A DNA stretch of 64,000 bases from Tachypleus tridentatus (Eukaryota; Arthropoda; Merostomata; Xiphosura; Limulidae): positions 3,224,001 to 3,288,000 of the forward strand of contig NC_134830.1 in NCBI RefSeq assembly GCF_004210375.1, in the 5' to 3' direction. Positions 50,820 through 64,000 of the stretch are shown here, one piece after another (the stretch's first letter is position 1; every line of letters starts with the position of its first letter). The notes below the pieces were generated by a model. The model saw nothing but the letters and a program-made list of their open reading frames with translations. It searched no databases and had not been told where the DNA came from. Both the position numbers and the translations under genes were made by a program.

Positions 50820-52650
50820 GGTGTTGTATAAAGATACTTCTACTTTCATGTGGGTGTGCCTTGTCACCTCACTCTATGTTGCAGTGTGTTGTATAAAGAT
50901 ACTTCTACTTTCATGTGGGTGTGTCTTGTCACCTCACTTTATATTGCAGTGTGTTGTATAAAGAAACTTCTACTTCCATATGGGTGTGTCTTGTTACCTC
51001 ACTTTATATTGCAGTGTGTTGTATAAAGATACTTCTACTTTCATGTGGGTGTGTCTTGTTACCTCACTTTATGTTGCAGTGTGTTGTATAAAGATACTTC
51101 TACTTTCATGTGGGTGTGTCTTGTTACCTCACTTTATATTGCAGTGTGTTGTATAAAGATACTTCTACTTTCATGTGGGTGTGACTTGTTACCTCACATT
51201 ATATTGCAGTGTGTTGTATAAAGATACTTCTACTTTCATGTGGGTGTGCCTTGTTACCTCACTTTATATTGCAGTGTGTTGTATAAAGATACTTCTACTT
51301 TCATGTGGGTGTGTCTTGTTACCTCACTTTATGTTGCAGTGTGTTGTATAAAGATACTTCTACTTTCATGTGGGTGTGTCTTGTCACCTCACTTTATATT
51401 GCAGTGTGTTGTATAAAGATACTTCTACTTTCATGTGGGTGTGCCTTGTCACCTCACTTTATATTGCAGTGTTGTATAAAGATACTTCTACTTTCATGTG
51501 GGTGTGTCTTGTTACCTCACTTTATGTTGCAGTGTGTTGTATAAAGATACTTCTACTTTCATGTGGGTGTGTCTTGTCACCTCACTTTATATTGCAGTGT
51601 GTTGTATAAAGATACTTCTACTTTCATGTGGGTGTGCCTTGTCACCTCACTTTATATTGCAGTGTTGTATAAAGATACTTCTACTTTCATGTGGGTGTTT
51701 CTTGTGACCTCACTTTATGTTGCAGTGTGTTGTATAAAAATACTTCCACTTTCATGGGGGTGTGTCTTGTTACCTCACTTTATATTGCAGTGTGTTGTAT
51801 AAAGATACTTCTACTTTCATGTGGGTGTGCCTTGCCACCTCACTTTATGTTGCAGTGTGTTGTATAAAGATACTTCTACTTTCATGTGGGTGTGTCTTGT
51901 TACCTCACTTTATGTTGCAGTGTGTTGTATAAAGATACTTCCACTTTCATGTGGGTGTGTCTTGTTACCTCACTTTATATTGCAGTGTGTTGTATAAAGA
52001 TACTTCTACTTTCATGTGGGTGTGTCTTGTTACCTCACTTTATATTGCAGTGTGTTGTATAAAGATACTTCTACTTTCATGTGGGTGTGTCTTGTCACCT
52101 CACTTTATATTGCAGTGTGTTGTATAAAGATACTTCTACTTTCATGTGGGTGTGTCTTGTGACCTCACTTTATGTTGCAGTGTGTTGTATAAAGATACTT
52201 CCACTTTCATGTGGGTGTGTCTTGTTACCTCACTTTATATTGCAGTGTGTTGTATAAAGATACTTCTACTTTCATGTGGGTGTGTCTTGTTACCTCACTT
52301 TATATTGCAGTGTGTTGTATAAAGATACTTCTACTTTCATGTGGGTGTGTCTTGTCACCTCACTTTATATTGCAGTGTGTTGTATAAAGATACTTCTACT
52401 TTCATGTGGGTGTGTCTTGTGACCTCACTTTATGTTGCAGTGTGTTGTATAAAGATACTTCCACTTTCATGTGGGTGTGTCTTGTTACCTCACTTTATAT
52501 TGCAGTGTGTTGTATAAAGATACTTCTACTTTCATGTGGGTGTGTCTTGTTACCTCACTTTATATTGCAGTGTGTTGTATAAAGATACTTCTACTTTCAT
52601 GTGGGTGTGTCTTGTTACCTCACTTTATGTTGTAGTGTGTTGTATAGAAT
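50820..52650. repeat. Minisatellite, 65-bp unit x about 28, with higher-order repeats
   Basis: Units contain GATACTTCTACTTTCATGTG and CACTTTATATTGCAGTGTG. Inside it, a three-unit block (193 bp: 65+65+63) repeats near 51305 and 51498, and a four-unit block of about 260 bp repeats near 51942, 52200 and 52460. Overlapping + frames are artefacts. Confidence 0.97.
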
Positions 52651-53084
52651 GAAAACTACAGAATGCAGTTCTTATAAAAATAAGTTTCATCAAAATTTCA
52701 CAACTGTATACTGTAATTTTTGTTTTATATACATGTGAGACAAGTTCTTACAAATATCTCTAGTTTTATACCTGTGAAAAGTACAGATCGGTACTCTGAA
52801 ATAGAGGTTCCATTTTATTATTCCATACCTCTTAAAATAAAAAAAAATTGTAACAATCTATTTACAGATTGTATCTCCTGAACATGAACTTATAGTATTA
52901 CATTAATAATATAGTCTTATATAGCTTAATATCCTTTAAACAAGGAGAAAATATGTTATTCTGGCCCTTTTTTTAAAATGCTATTTCACGTTATGTTTCG
53001 CTTCATTTGTATATCACAATCACAAGTACAAAAATATTAATTAATATAATAATGCTGTCATGATACATTATATGTAGCAACATA

Positions 53085-53445
53085 AAGTTAGTTTAAATAC
53101 ACAACTAAAGGACTTAACAAGTTTTATGTTAGTAGCAACATAGTTTAAATAGACAACTAGGAGCTTTACATGTTTTATGTTAGTAGCAACATAAAGTTAG
53201 TTTAAATACACAACTAAAGAACTTTACAAGTTTTATGTTAGTAGCAACATAAAATAAGTTTAAATACACAACTAAAGAGCTTTGCAAGTTTTATGTTAGT
53301 AGCAAAATAAAGTAAGTTTGAATACACAACTAAAGAACTATACAAGTTTTATGTTATATTTGTAAATACACAACTAAGGAGGTTTACAGGTTTCTGCTAT
53401 GTTTGTAAATACACAACTACAAAGGTTTACAAGTTTTCTGCTACA
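53085..53445. repeat. Degenerate minisatellite, about 60-bp unit x 6
   Basis: Units contain TACAAGTTTTATGTTAGTAG and TTTAAATACACAACTAAAG. The right-hand copies have lost part of the unit. Confidence 0.9.
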
Positions 53446-54240
53446 TTTGTTACAGTTCGTAATAACTCTTCTTTCAATGTGAATACAAATGTGAAATACT
53501 CATTTATACTCTTACTCTTAAACATTAAACTTTCCAATCTTCAGTTCAGCTTCATGTCCAGTTTCGACATACACAAGTTATAACTAATAAAAACACACAA
53601 TACAAATTATTTTTGATTAACAATTAACTACCCAGTTTTTCTCAGATATTAAATCTAAACTATACTACTTAAGTGTGTAGTTGTTACTAATCTCCACTAA
53701 CTACTATACAGTAATACTAACAGCACTATTACTAGTATAAACACCAACGACTACTGTCAATAATGATGTTCCTAAATACCACATTATTCATATTTTTATT
53801 GGTACCGTACTATTAATATGAAAGATAAGATGACGAACAGCTAATATCAATACACCAGTTCTAAAGCTCAATAAAAGTAAATTTAAGTGCAATTACAATG
53901 TACACTATTTGATAAATGAATGAACAATTTACAGATCTTGAAAAATAAAATACATCTATGCTTATCAATCAATTTAATAAATTACCAGTTCCTAATCTCT
54001 TACTAAAGAGATTATTCTGCTCTTTGATAATATTCTAGCAGCGCCATCTGTCAAAGAAACGAATTCCTGCGAGAAATCCAAATATGGATAAAAATTAGTA
54101 AGCAAAACACCCAAACTGTGTTATAAATAAGCATAATACAAAGAGAACTATGACACTCACATTATTTATGAGTCAAATTTAAAGCATTAATGATCTGAAA
54201 AGCAGATTTTGTTTACATCCGGTTAACAAAAAGAACGAAA
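53446..54240. other. Intergenic sequence between MRPL28 and the Smad gene, left part
   Basis: Mostly AT-rich. A site GCGCCATCT at 54041-54049 (AGATGGCGC on the -) resembles the core of arthropod CTCF sites. No exon could be supported. Confidence 0.45.
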
Positions 54241-54247
54241 AGTTGGT

Positions 54248-54350
54248 TTATATATGCAAAAACGGCTCGTTTGGGTTGAGAAAATATTTTACTCAATTTT
54301 TACTCAATTTTGAGAAAAATATTTTCTTAACCCAAACGAGCCGTTTTGAT
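54248..54350. repeat. Palindrome of two inverted Penelope tips
   Basis: A 32-base arm beginning AAAACGGCTCGTTTGGGTTG is matched by its reverse complement with one mismatch, separated by a loop of about 25 bases. The flanking CTACAAGTGGGTTTTCTCG is the same tip seen at 35030 and, inverted, near 40470. Confidence 0.85.
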
Positions 54351-54394
54351 ATATATTTCTCTACAAGTGGGTTTTCTCGACATCACTGAAAAGT

Positions 54395-54664
54395 TGGTTT
54401 GTTTTGAATTTCGCGCAAAGCTACACGAGGGCTATCTGCGCTAGCCGTCCCTAATTTTGCAGTATAAGACTAGAAGGAAGGCAACTAGTAATCACCACCC
54501 ACCGCAACTCTTGAGTTACCTTTTTACCAATGAACCTTTGATCGTAACATTATAACGCCCCCATGGCTGAAAGGGCAAGCATGTTTGGTGTGATAGAGAT
54601 TCGAATCCGCGACTTGAGATTACGAGTCGAGTGCTTTATCCATCTTGCCATACCGAGCCAAAAC
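54395..54664 (-). mobile_element. tRNA-derived SINE (family A), - strand, near full length
   Basis: In reverse, the head has B-box-like GAGATTCGAATCC and anticodon region ATTACGAGTCGAG, ending GCCATACCGAGCC. The body and tail match the 7378 copy. It lies 45 bp from the Penelope palindrome. Confidence 0.9.
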
Positions 54665-54740
54665 AAATATTCAATATGATTTCGAGATTGTGTTATAACG
54701 TAATGAGAACTGTGATGAAGATGGAATAGCTCGTCAGAAG

Positions 54741-54867
54741 AGCCCCCTGTTAGTACAGCGGTATGTCTACGGACTTACAACGCTAAAATCAGGGGTTCGA
54801 TTCCCCTCGGTGGGCTCAGCAAATAGCCTGATGTGGCTTTGCTATAAGAAAACACACACACACACAC
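54741..54867 (+). mobile_element. tRNA-derived SINE (family B), + strand
   Basis: The head has AGTACAGCGGTATG, anticodon-loop-like CTTACAA (TAC, valine-like) and B box GGGGTTCGATTCCCC, closing with GGTGGGCT that can pair with AGCCCCC. The tail TAGCCTGATGTGGCT runs into (AC)n. The anticodon stem does not pair well, so it is not a working tRNA gene. Confidence 0.88.
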
Positions 54868-55039
54868 AGTCGTCAGAAGAATTATTTAGGTTATAGAGAA
54901 ATGGTGTTGTTGATTTCTTAACGTAGAACTATGCAAAGCTCACCACCTTGTCTAATATTTGCTCTTTTCAGAATATCAATCCTCAAAATTGAGTATTGTA
55001 CGCCCATAAATATTTACTACTGATCCAATGTATGAGTTT

Positions 55040-55146
55040 TCTTACAGTAAAGCCACATCGGGTCTCTGCTGTGTCCACCAAGGTGAAATCGAAACCCCTG
55101 ATTTTAGCGTTGCAAATCCACAGACTTTTCGCTGTCCCAGCGGGAT
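55040..55146 (-). mobile_element. tRNA-derived SINE (family B), - strand
   Basis: The reverse complement shows CGGGTTTCGATTTCACC-like B box remnants, AACGCTAAAATCAGGGG and the AGCCACATCGGG tail (as CCCGATGTGGCT). It lies about 170 bp from a + copy, in the opposite orientation. CCAATGTAT and ATACATTGG flank it as 9-bp inverted sequences. Confidence 0.75.
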
Positions 55147-55189
55147 ACCTGATACATTGGAAAAACAAACTGAAATACTATTCTTTTTA

Positions 55190-58100
55190 ATAAAGTAAAA
55201 TAGTAAACATTTCAGTAAAGTATAACAACATGTTGTTTTGGATTTGTACATAATATCAAAATTATTAATAATTTAACATTTGAATGGTATTTCTTTAAAA
55301 TACTCCTGATACAAATTTTACTGTTTTTACAAATTTGGACATCGTGATCACTTAAACAAAAGTTGTATGAATATACTTAGGTAAAGACTTTATAGAATTT
55401 TACCTAAGGGTGTTTTGTAACCTGTTCTTTCGTTGGGCGAGTTCCTTTAAATTATTGTATTAAAATAATGCGAAGTTCATTCAATGTAAGATAACAAATT
55501 AGTTTATTTATCCCTTATTGTTTACTACATGATGCTGTCATCTTTATGCATTTCTAGCTCCTATTTCACAGTCAACATTTACTCTTTAATGGGACTATAA
55601 TTAATGTCAAATAAACTCATTTATACAATAATTTCTCGGCTAATTTGTCGAGTAATTGAATATATGCCGTAACTGATGCTGATCTGAAAACTTTTCAGTC
55701 ACTGAACAAATCGAAAACAACTTATTGCTTCACTGATTCTCAAATTTATAGTGCACACTTGTTTTTAGATTTTTTGCAAAGCTTCTCGATTATTAACATT
55801 ATAAATCTTCTGGAACAGAAGCGTTGCTAGTCTCTGGCATAAGAGGCTCGTGCCCTCAAATCCTCTGTTGATGTCTTAAAAATTAAATTTACAAATAATG
55901 ATTGATGATATACTGAAACATCAAAAATTCCATAGTCCCGGAACAGAGACGTCTATAAATGCACTTTCTAAATCACTGTGTTAGTAGCTCTCTCTAGAAA
56001 ACTACTAAATTAAGAGATTGAAAAGATAGCTCACAACACATGCTATAATCAAATTATTTTACAGTCTTATCACAAAATGTTTCACTTTTAAAAACCTTCT
56101 TTGAATATATTATTTATAACTTATAACTTTATTAATATTCGTTGTTCTTCTTTCAACTGGTGTGGAAGCCACTGCAATAAAACTTACTATTGGAACTGTG
56201 AGGCGAGAAATTATTTTAATTATTTCATTCAAATTCCTTTAATTTATAATGGGGAATTCTAAAATTTTAATAAAACATTCATCCTAAGCTCCTAGTATTA
56301 TTTTGAATTGTTTATTGACGGTTACACCACGATATGTACCGAAATTTATTTATTTTAAATATTTTGTTCAAAGCTTCATAAGGAATATCTGTGTATAAGC
56401 GACCTTAATTACGTAGTGATAGAGGTAAAAGGAAGACAGATAGTCCAGTTAGCGATGGAACTTGAATTAATTAAAGTTATAGATAAGCTATTAAAGGCGC
56501 CATCTAAAATAACTTTTTTAATTGTTTACATATATACTTGGTGTTTGTGAAAGTATATTAACACACAGTAGTAGTTTTATCATGAATAAGATTGGATAAC
56601 TATATGTATAGTTATAAATTATAATTATATTTAACACTGGTGACGTGCAAGATTATTTGTTAGAAGTGAATTTCATAATATATTTAGAAATTTAAACGAC
56701 TATGCGATCTTTATTCCAAGAAATCATTGATGTTTTAAGTGGGTGATTAGTATGATTCATGGGGCATGCTCAGTGTGTTGATTTTTACTTATTCACAAGC
56801 TGAAAACCGAATGTAAAAACAGATAAATACAACAAATTCTGTAATTTAATGATCTATCTATTTTTTTATTACCGCAAGTAAAATTTAAATGACATTTGAA
56901 TCAATTGCTTTTTTTTAAAAAAAAGAAGCACGTTTATAACATCTTTACTACACGCCGGATTCTCAGACATATGGTCGCCACCTACTTACCAGGATTCTAG
57001 GCCTGATGTGTATGGAGGATATAATGGGGAAGTGACGTTGAGTGAGAAGTTTGATATCGTTGTATAATCAAAAGTAAGATAAAACATAGTTTTTCTTCTT
57101 AGACTTTCTGAAGTCTAATATTGAAATAATTTAAGTATTGTAGTAAAACTAAATAGCATAATATTATATATATATATATATGGATTTAAAGTTAGTGTTG
57201 TAATTAGGTATAATTATGAAATGACACTACCACGGTATAAGTACTATTAGTATTACCACCAATGCAAATATTGAGAATAGTGATACTTATTATTTATTGG
57301 TATTACTACTTCCACTACTAAGTATGATGCACTGCTTTATCTTGTATAACTTCAAGTCAGCCACTACTGTGTAGTTATACTATAATATACAAGTTTATTA
57401 GTTGTGCATACAATACAACAAATAGTAGTAGTAGTATTAGTGCAGATATTATTAATATATTTAATTTTCATACATTGTGTAAAATATTAACTTCACATTT
57501 AATTGACAACAAATGGAAGATGTTTTTAGATCATGATTTTTTTTATTTAAATACAAAATTTTTATTTGAATTGTCTAAAATTTGGCAAACTAAATTTGCA
57601 AAGAATAGGTTATCTTATAATGTTATAGTCTATATTATTATATGTAAATTTGTCTTCTGTCTGTTTCTTTGAATTTATATAGTCAACTTGGTACTAGTAG
57701 AAATATTTTGTTAAGCCAATAAAAATATGTTGCCTAGTTTGCACCTTTTTTCAGATTTTTATTTCATTTCTTTAGTAGTTCCTGTGTGTTTTTTTTTATT
57801 TCAAAATCATATGAATCTGTGGTTTTTAGTAACATACCTATAATTTAAGGAGAATGTGGGACTTGTTGGTCCAACCAATCTACTGAACTTTAAAACATTT
57901 AAAGCCAATTCATATTTACCATGCCTTCCTTTAAATTGATGAACACTTTCCATAGAGTTGTAAGGTGCAAACCTTCTTGTTACATCTGTATTAACTTATG
58001 TCTGTATTCAGTTATAACTTATATTTTCTTTATAGTTTTATTAACTGCATTAGTTTTAATTTCTTTAATTATTTTGTAGGATATTTGTGTCCATTTATAT

Positions 58101-58244
58101 GTGATTTTTGGACTGTAGGTCTTTGTTGTTCTAGTTTGTTATGTAATTTATTTCTTGTTATTCTTGTATGTGAATGAACATGATTGGTTCATATCTATGA
58201 TGGTTTACAATTTTCATAATATTTTTTGGTTAATTCTATTTCAT
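55190..58244. other. 5' flank of the Smad gene, little recognised
   Basis: 3 kb of AT-rich sequence with an (AT)n tract near 57167. A second AGATGGCGC-type site occurs at 56497-56505 (- strand). The CpG-bearing stretch 56940-57070, ending AAAA|GTAAGA, could be a first non-coding exon of the Smad gene. This is speculative. Confidence 0.35.
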
Positions 58245-59140
58245 TAGCTTCATTTCCTCTTCATAACAAGAAACCCTCTTGACATCAAAATGTATCAGCC
58301 ATTCTGAGATGTATCTTCATTTCCTCTTCATAACAAGAAACTCTCTTGACATCAAAATGTATCAGCCATTCTGAGATGTATCTTCATTTCCTCTTCATAA
58401 CAAGAAACCCTCTTGACATCAAAATGTATCAGCCATTCTGAGATGTATCTTCATTTCCTCTTCATAACAAGAAACCCTCTTGACATCAAAATGTATCAGC
58501 CATTCTGAGATGTATCTTCATTTCTTCTTGATGACAAGAAACCTTCTTGACATCAAAATGTATCAGCCATTCTGAGATGTATCTTCATTTCCTCTTGATG
58601 ACAAGAAACCCTCTTGACATCAAAATGTATCAGCCATTCTCAGATGTATCTTCATTTTCTCTTGATGACAAGAAACCCTCTTGACATCAAAATGTATCAC
58701 CCATTTTGAGATGTATCTTCATTTCCTCTTGATGACAAGAAACCCTCTTGACATCAAAATGTATCAGTCATTCTGAGATGTATCTTCATTTCTTCTTGAT
58801 GACAAGAAACCCTCTTGACATCAAAATGTATCACCCATTCTGAGATGTATCTTCATTTACTCTTGATGACAAGAAACCCTCTTGACATCAAAATGTATCA
58901 GCCATTCTGAGATGTATCTTCATTTACTCTTGATGACAAGAAACCCTCTTGACATCAAAATGTATCAGCCATTCTGAGATGTATCTTCATTTCCTCTTGA
59001 TGACAAGAAACCCTCTTGACATCAAAATGTATCAGCCATTCTGAGATGTATCTTCATTTCCTCTTGATGACAAGAAACCCTCTTGACATCAAAATGTATC
59101 AGCCATTCTGAGATATATCTTCATTTCCTCTGTTTCTCTT
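58245..59140. repeat. Minisatellite, 67-bp unit x 13
   Basis: Units contain CTTGACATCAAAATGTATCA and GCCATTCTGAGATGTATCTT. The first four units carry CTTCATAACAAG and later ones CTTGATGACAAG, two subfamilies in blocks. Confidence 0.97.
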
Positions 59141-59284
59141 TGACTGCTGGTCATTCTTGTGTGTGTGGGATTATCACAGTAAGGAATGTTGCTTAGTTTT
59201 GAAAACCTCAAGGAGTGACATTATTTGCTGCTATCTTTTGAAATGCTGAGTCATTCTTTTGTGTTAGGATTATCACATTAAGGA

Positions 59285-59760
59285 ATGTTGAACTTAGTTT
59301 TGAAAACCTCAAGTAAATGTGACACTACTGTAGTTAGTTTTCTATTGTTACCATTTGACTACAGAATTGTTTGAACTACCTATATGTGTGTGTGAGAGAA
59401 GCCTGTTGTAAATGTGGAGCTTACTACTGTAGTTAGTTTTATATTGTTACCATTTGACTACAGAATTGCTTGAACTACCTATATGTGTGTGAGAGAAGCC
59501 TGTTGTAAATGTGGAGGCTTACTACTGTAGTTAGTTTTATATTGTTACCATTTGACTACAGAATTGTTTGAACTACCTATATGTGTGTGTGAGAGAAGCC
59601 TGTTGTAAATGTGGAAGCTTACTACTGTAGTTAGTTTTATATTGTTACCATTTGACTACAGAATTGCTTGAACTACCTATACGTGTGTGTGTGTGAGAGA
59701 AGCCTGTTGTAAATGTGGAAGCTGACTACAGTCGTTAGTTTTATATTGTTACCATTGGAT
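59285..59760. repeat. Tandem repeat, about 112-bp unit x 4
   Basis: Units contain ACTACTGTAGTTAGTTTTAT and GAGAGAAGCCTGTTGTAAAT. A GT run of varying length sits inside each unit. Confidence 0.93.
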
Positions 59761-60015
59761 CTCATATTCTAGTTTTATCAGTAGTATACCATAATAATTC
59801 AATAGGTTTGGTGACTTACCAGTACTTTGTGTATCCTTTAATATGAATTACTGAGGAAAAACAAAATGTGTTTTAATTATGTTTCAGTGAAAAAGTAACA
59901 TAGGTTATTTAAAGTAACATTTTTTTGAATTAATTAATTTCAGATATGTTTTCAGTAAACTCCCATTATTTCTCCTATTGATTTTGCAATGTTGCATATT
60001 TTTCTTCCTTTACAG

Positions 60016-60131
60016 GATCTCATCCTGAAGGAGAAGAAACTTTCTACATGTGTTAACTATGAGATATCTTAGATAACTATCCCAGATCACTTCTTGATTT
60101 GAGACGCACTACATTGGAAGTAGAAAGAAGG
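60016..60131 (+). other. Candidate 5' untranslated exon of the Smad gene
   Basis: It is bounded by a strong acceptor (TTCTTCCTTTACAG) and a donor (AGAAGG|GTAAAT). It has no long frame and carries a short upstream ATG-TGT-TAA. Position upstream of the MH1 exon on the same strand makes a UTR exon reasonable but unproven. Confidence 0.35.
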
Positions 60132-60284
60132 GTAAATAGACATAGAAATAAGTAACTTATGACCTTATTACTCACTTTGTCTGTAAGCAGTAATATCAGT
60201 GTTTGTATTTATATCAGCAGTTCATTATAGTTTTCCAAGAGTTAAAATAAATATTCTATGCTGCATGAGAGACCTATGTGGTAG

Positions 60285-61207
60285 CAATAACCCTGTATGA
60301 GTGACAGCCAAGCAGTCCTGTGAGGTAGTTGTGTATGAGTGACAGCCAAGCAGTCCTGTGAGGTAGTTGTGTATGAGTGACAGCCAAGCAGTCTAGTGAG
60401 GTAGTTGTGTATGAGTGACAGCCAAGCAGTCCTGTGAGGTAGTTGTGTATGAGTGACAGCCAAGCAGTCCTGTGAGGTAGTTGTGTATGAGTGACAGCCA
60501 AGCAGTCTAGTGAGGTAGTTGTGTATGAGTGACAGCCAAGCAGTCCTGTGAGGTAGTTGTGTATGAGTGACAGCCAAGCAGTCCTGTGAGGTAGTTGTGT
60601 ATGAGTGATAGCTAAGCAGTCCTGTGAGGTAGTTGTGTATGAGTGACAGCCAAGCAGTCCTGTGAGGTAGTTGTGTATGAGTGACAGCCAAGCAGTCCTG
60701 TGAGATGGTTGTGTATGAGTGACGGCCAAGCAGTCCTGTGAGATGGTTGTGTATGAGTGACGGCCAAGCAGTCCTGTGAGATGGTTGTGTATGAGTGACG
60801 GCCAAGCAGTCCTGTGAGATGGTTGTGTGCGAGACTGACGGCCAAGCAGTCCTGTGAGATGGTTGTGTGTGCGACTGACAGGCCAAGCAGTCCTGTGAGA
60901 TGGTTGTGTGCGAGACTGACGGCCAAGCAGTCTGGTGAGATGGTTGTGTGCGAGACTGACGGCCAAGCAGTCTGGTGAGATGGTTGTGTGCGAGACTGAC
61001 GGCCAAGCAGTCTGGTGAGATGGTTGTGTGCGAGACTGACGGCCAAGCAGTCTGGTGAGATGGTTGTGTGCGAGACTGACGGCCAAGCAGTCTGGTGAGA
61101 TGGTTGTGTGTCTTGAGACTGACGGCCAAGCAGTCTGGTGAGATGGTTGTGTGCGAGACTGACGGCCAAGCAGTCTGGTGAGATGGCCAAGCAGTCTGGT
61201 GAGATGG
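60285..61207. repeat. Minisatellite, 38-40 bp unit x about 23, two subfamilies
   Basis: The left half has 38-bp units with GAGTGACAGCCAAGCAGTCC and GTAGTTGTGTAT. The right half has 40-bp units with GAGACTGACGGCCAAGCAGT. A graded transition lies near 60690-60850. Three overlapping - strand frames of 190-320 codons result from the repeat and are not genes. Confidence 0.97.

Positions 61208-64000
<2,793 letters not shown>

Noticed and set aside
54741-54820. Possible valine tRNA gene
   Set aside because: Acceptor pairing is fair but the anticodon stem fails and the SINE tail follows; two other degenerate copies exist.

Overview
This is animal nuclear DNA: AT-rich, with long introns, GT-AG splice sites, tRNA-derived SINEs, non-LTR (LINE) and Penelope-like retroelements, small inverted-repeat transposons and very many minisatellites. 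The SINE families, the Penelope fragments and the protein variants point to an arthropod, most likely a chelicerate and plausibly a horseshoe crab. That assignment rests on recognition of the repeats and was not checked by a search.

Three conserved genes can be reconstructed exon by exon. (1) On the + strand, 2691-21092 holds a complete voltage-sensing phosphatase (VSP/TPTE family) in 15 coding exons, 540 residues. It has a four-helix voltage sensor (S4 in exon 5), a PTEN-like phosphatase with an intact P-loop (exon 9) and a C2 domain (exons 11-15). (2) On the - strand, 50387-22862 holds mitochondrial ribosomal protein L28 (MRPL28, bL28m) in 6 coding exons, 247 residues. Its second exon lies 13.8 kb from the third. 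The VSP and MRPL28 genes are convergent, with stop codons 1.8 kb apart. (3) On the + strand from 61746 starts a BMP-pathway receptor Smad (Mad/SMAD1/5 type). Its two MH1-domain exons are present; the linker and MH2 exons must lie beyond the right edge.

The rest is introns and flanks. Nearly every large intron carries one or more tandem arrays with units of about 27 to 113 bp. The largest are at 762-2098, 10524-13470, 15907-16672, 47222-48935, 50820-52650, 58245-59140 and 60285-61207. A decayed Jockey/CR1-like LINE (45420-40841, - strand) lies in the big MRPL28 intron and abuts a Penelope-like fragment. A second copy of the same LINE family starts in the Smad intron (about 62575) and runs off the window. 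Four copies of one tRNA-derived SINE family, three of another, and two TIR elements (24130-24790 and 38712-39286) were found. No true tRNA, rRNA, CRISPR or prokaryotic operon is present.

The three genes have unrelated jobs: membrane-voltage control of phosphoinositides, mitochondrial translation and BMP signalling. The observations most worth following are the complete VSP gene in a probable arthropod, sense-strand arrays of consensus 5' splice sites inside its sixth intron, hammerhead-like cores in three Penelope fragments, and a 93-bp-arm inverted repeat ending the array upstream of the VSP gene.
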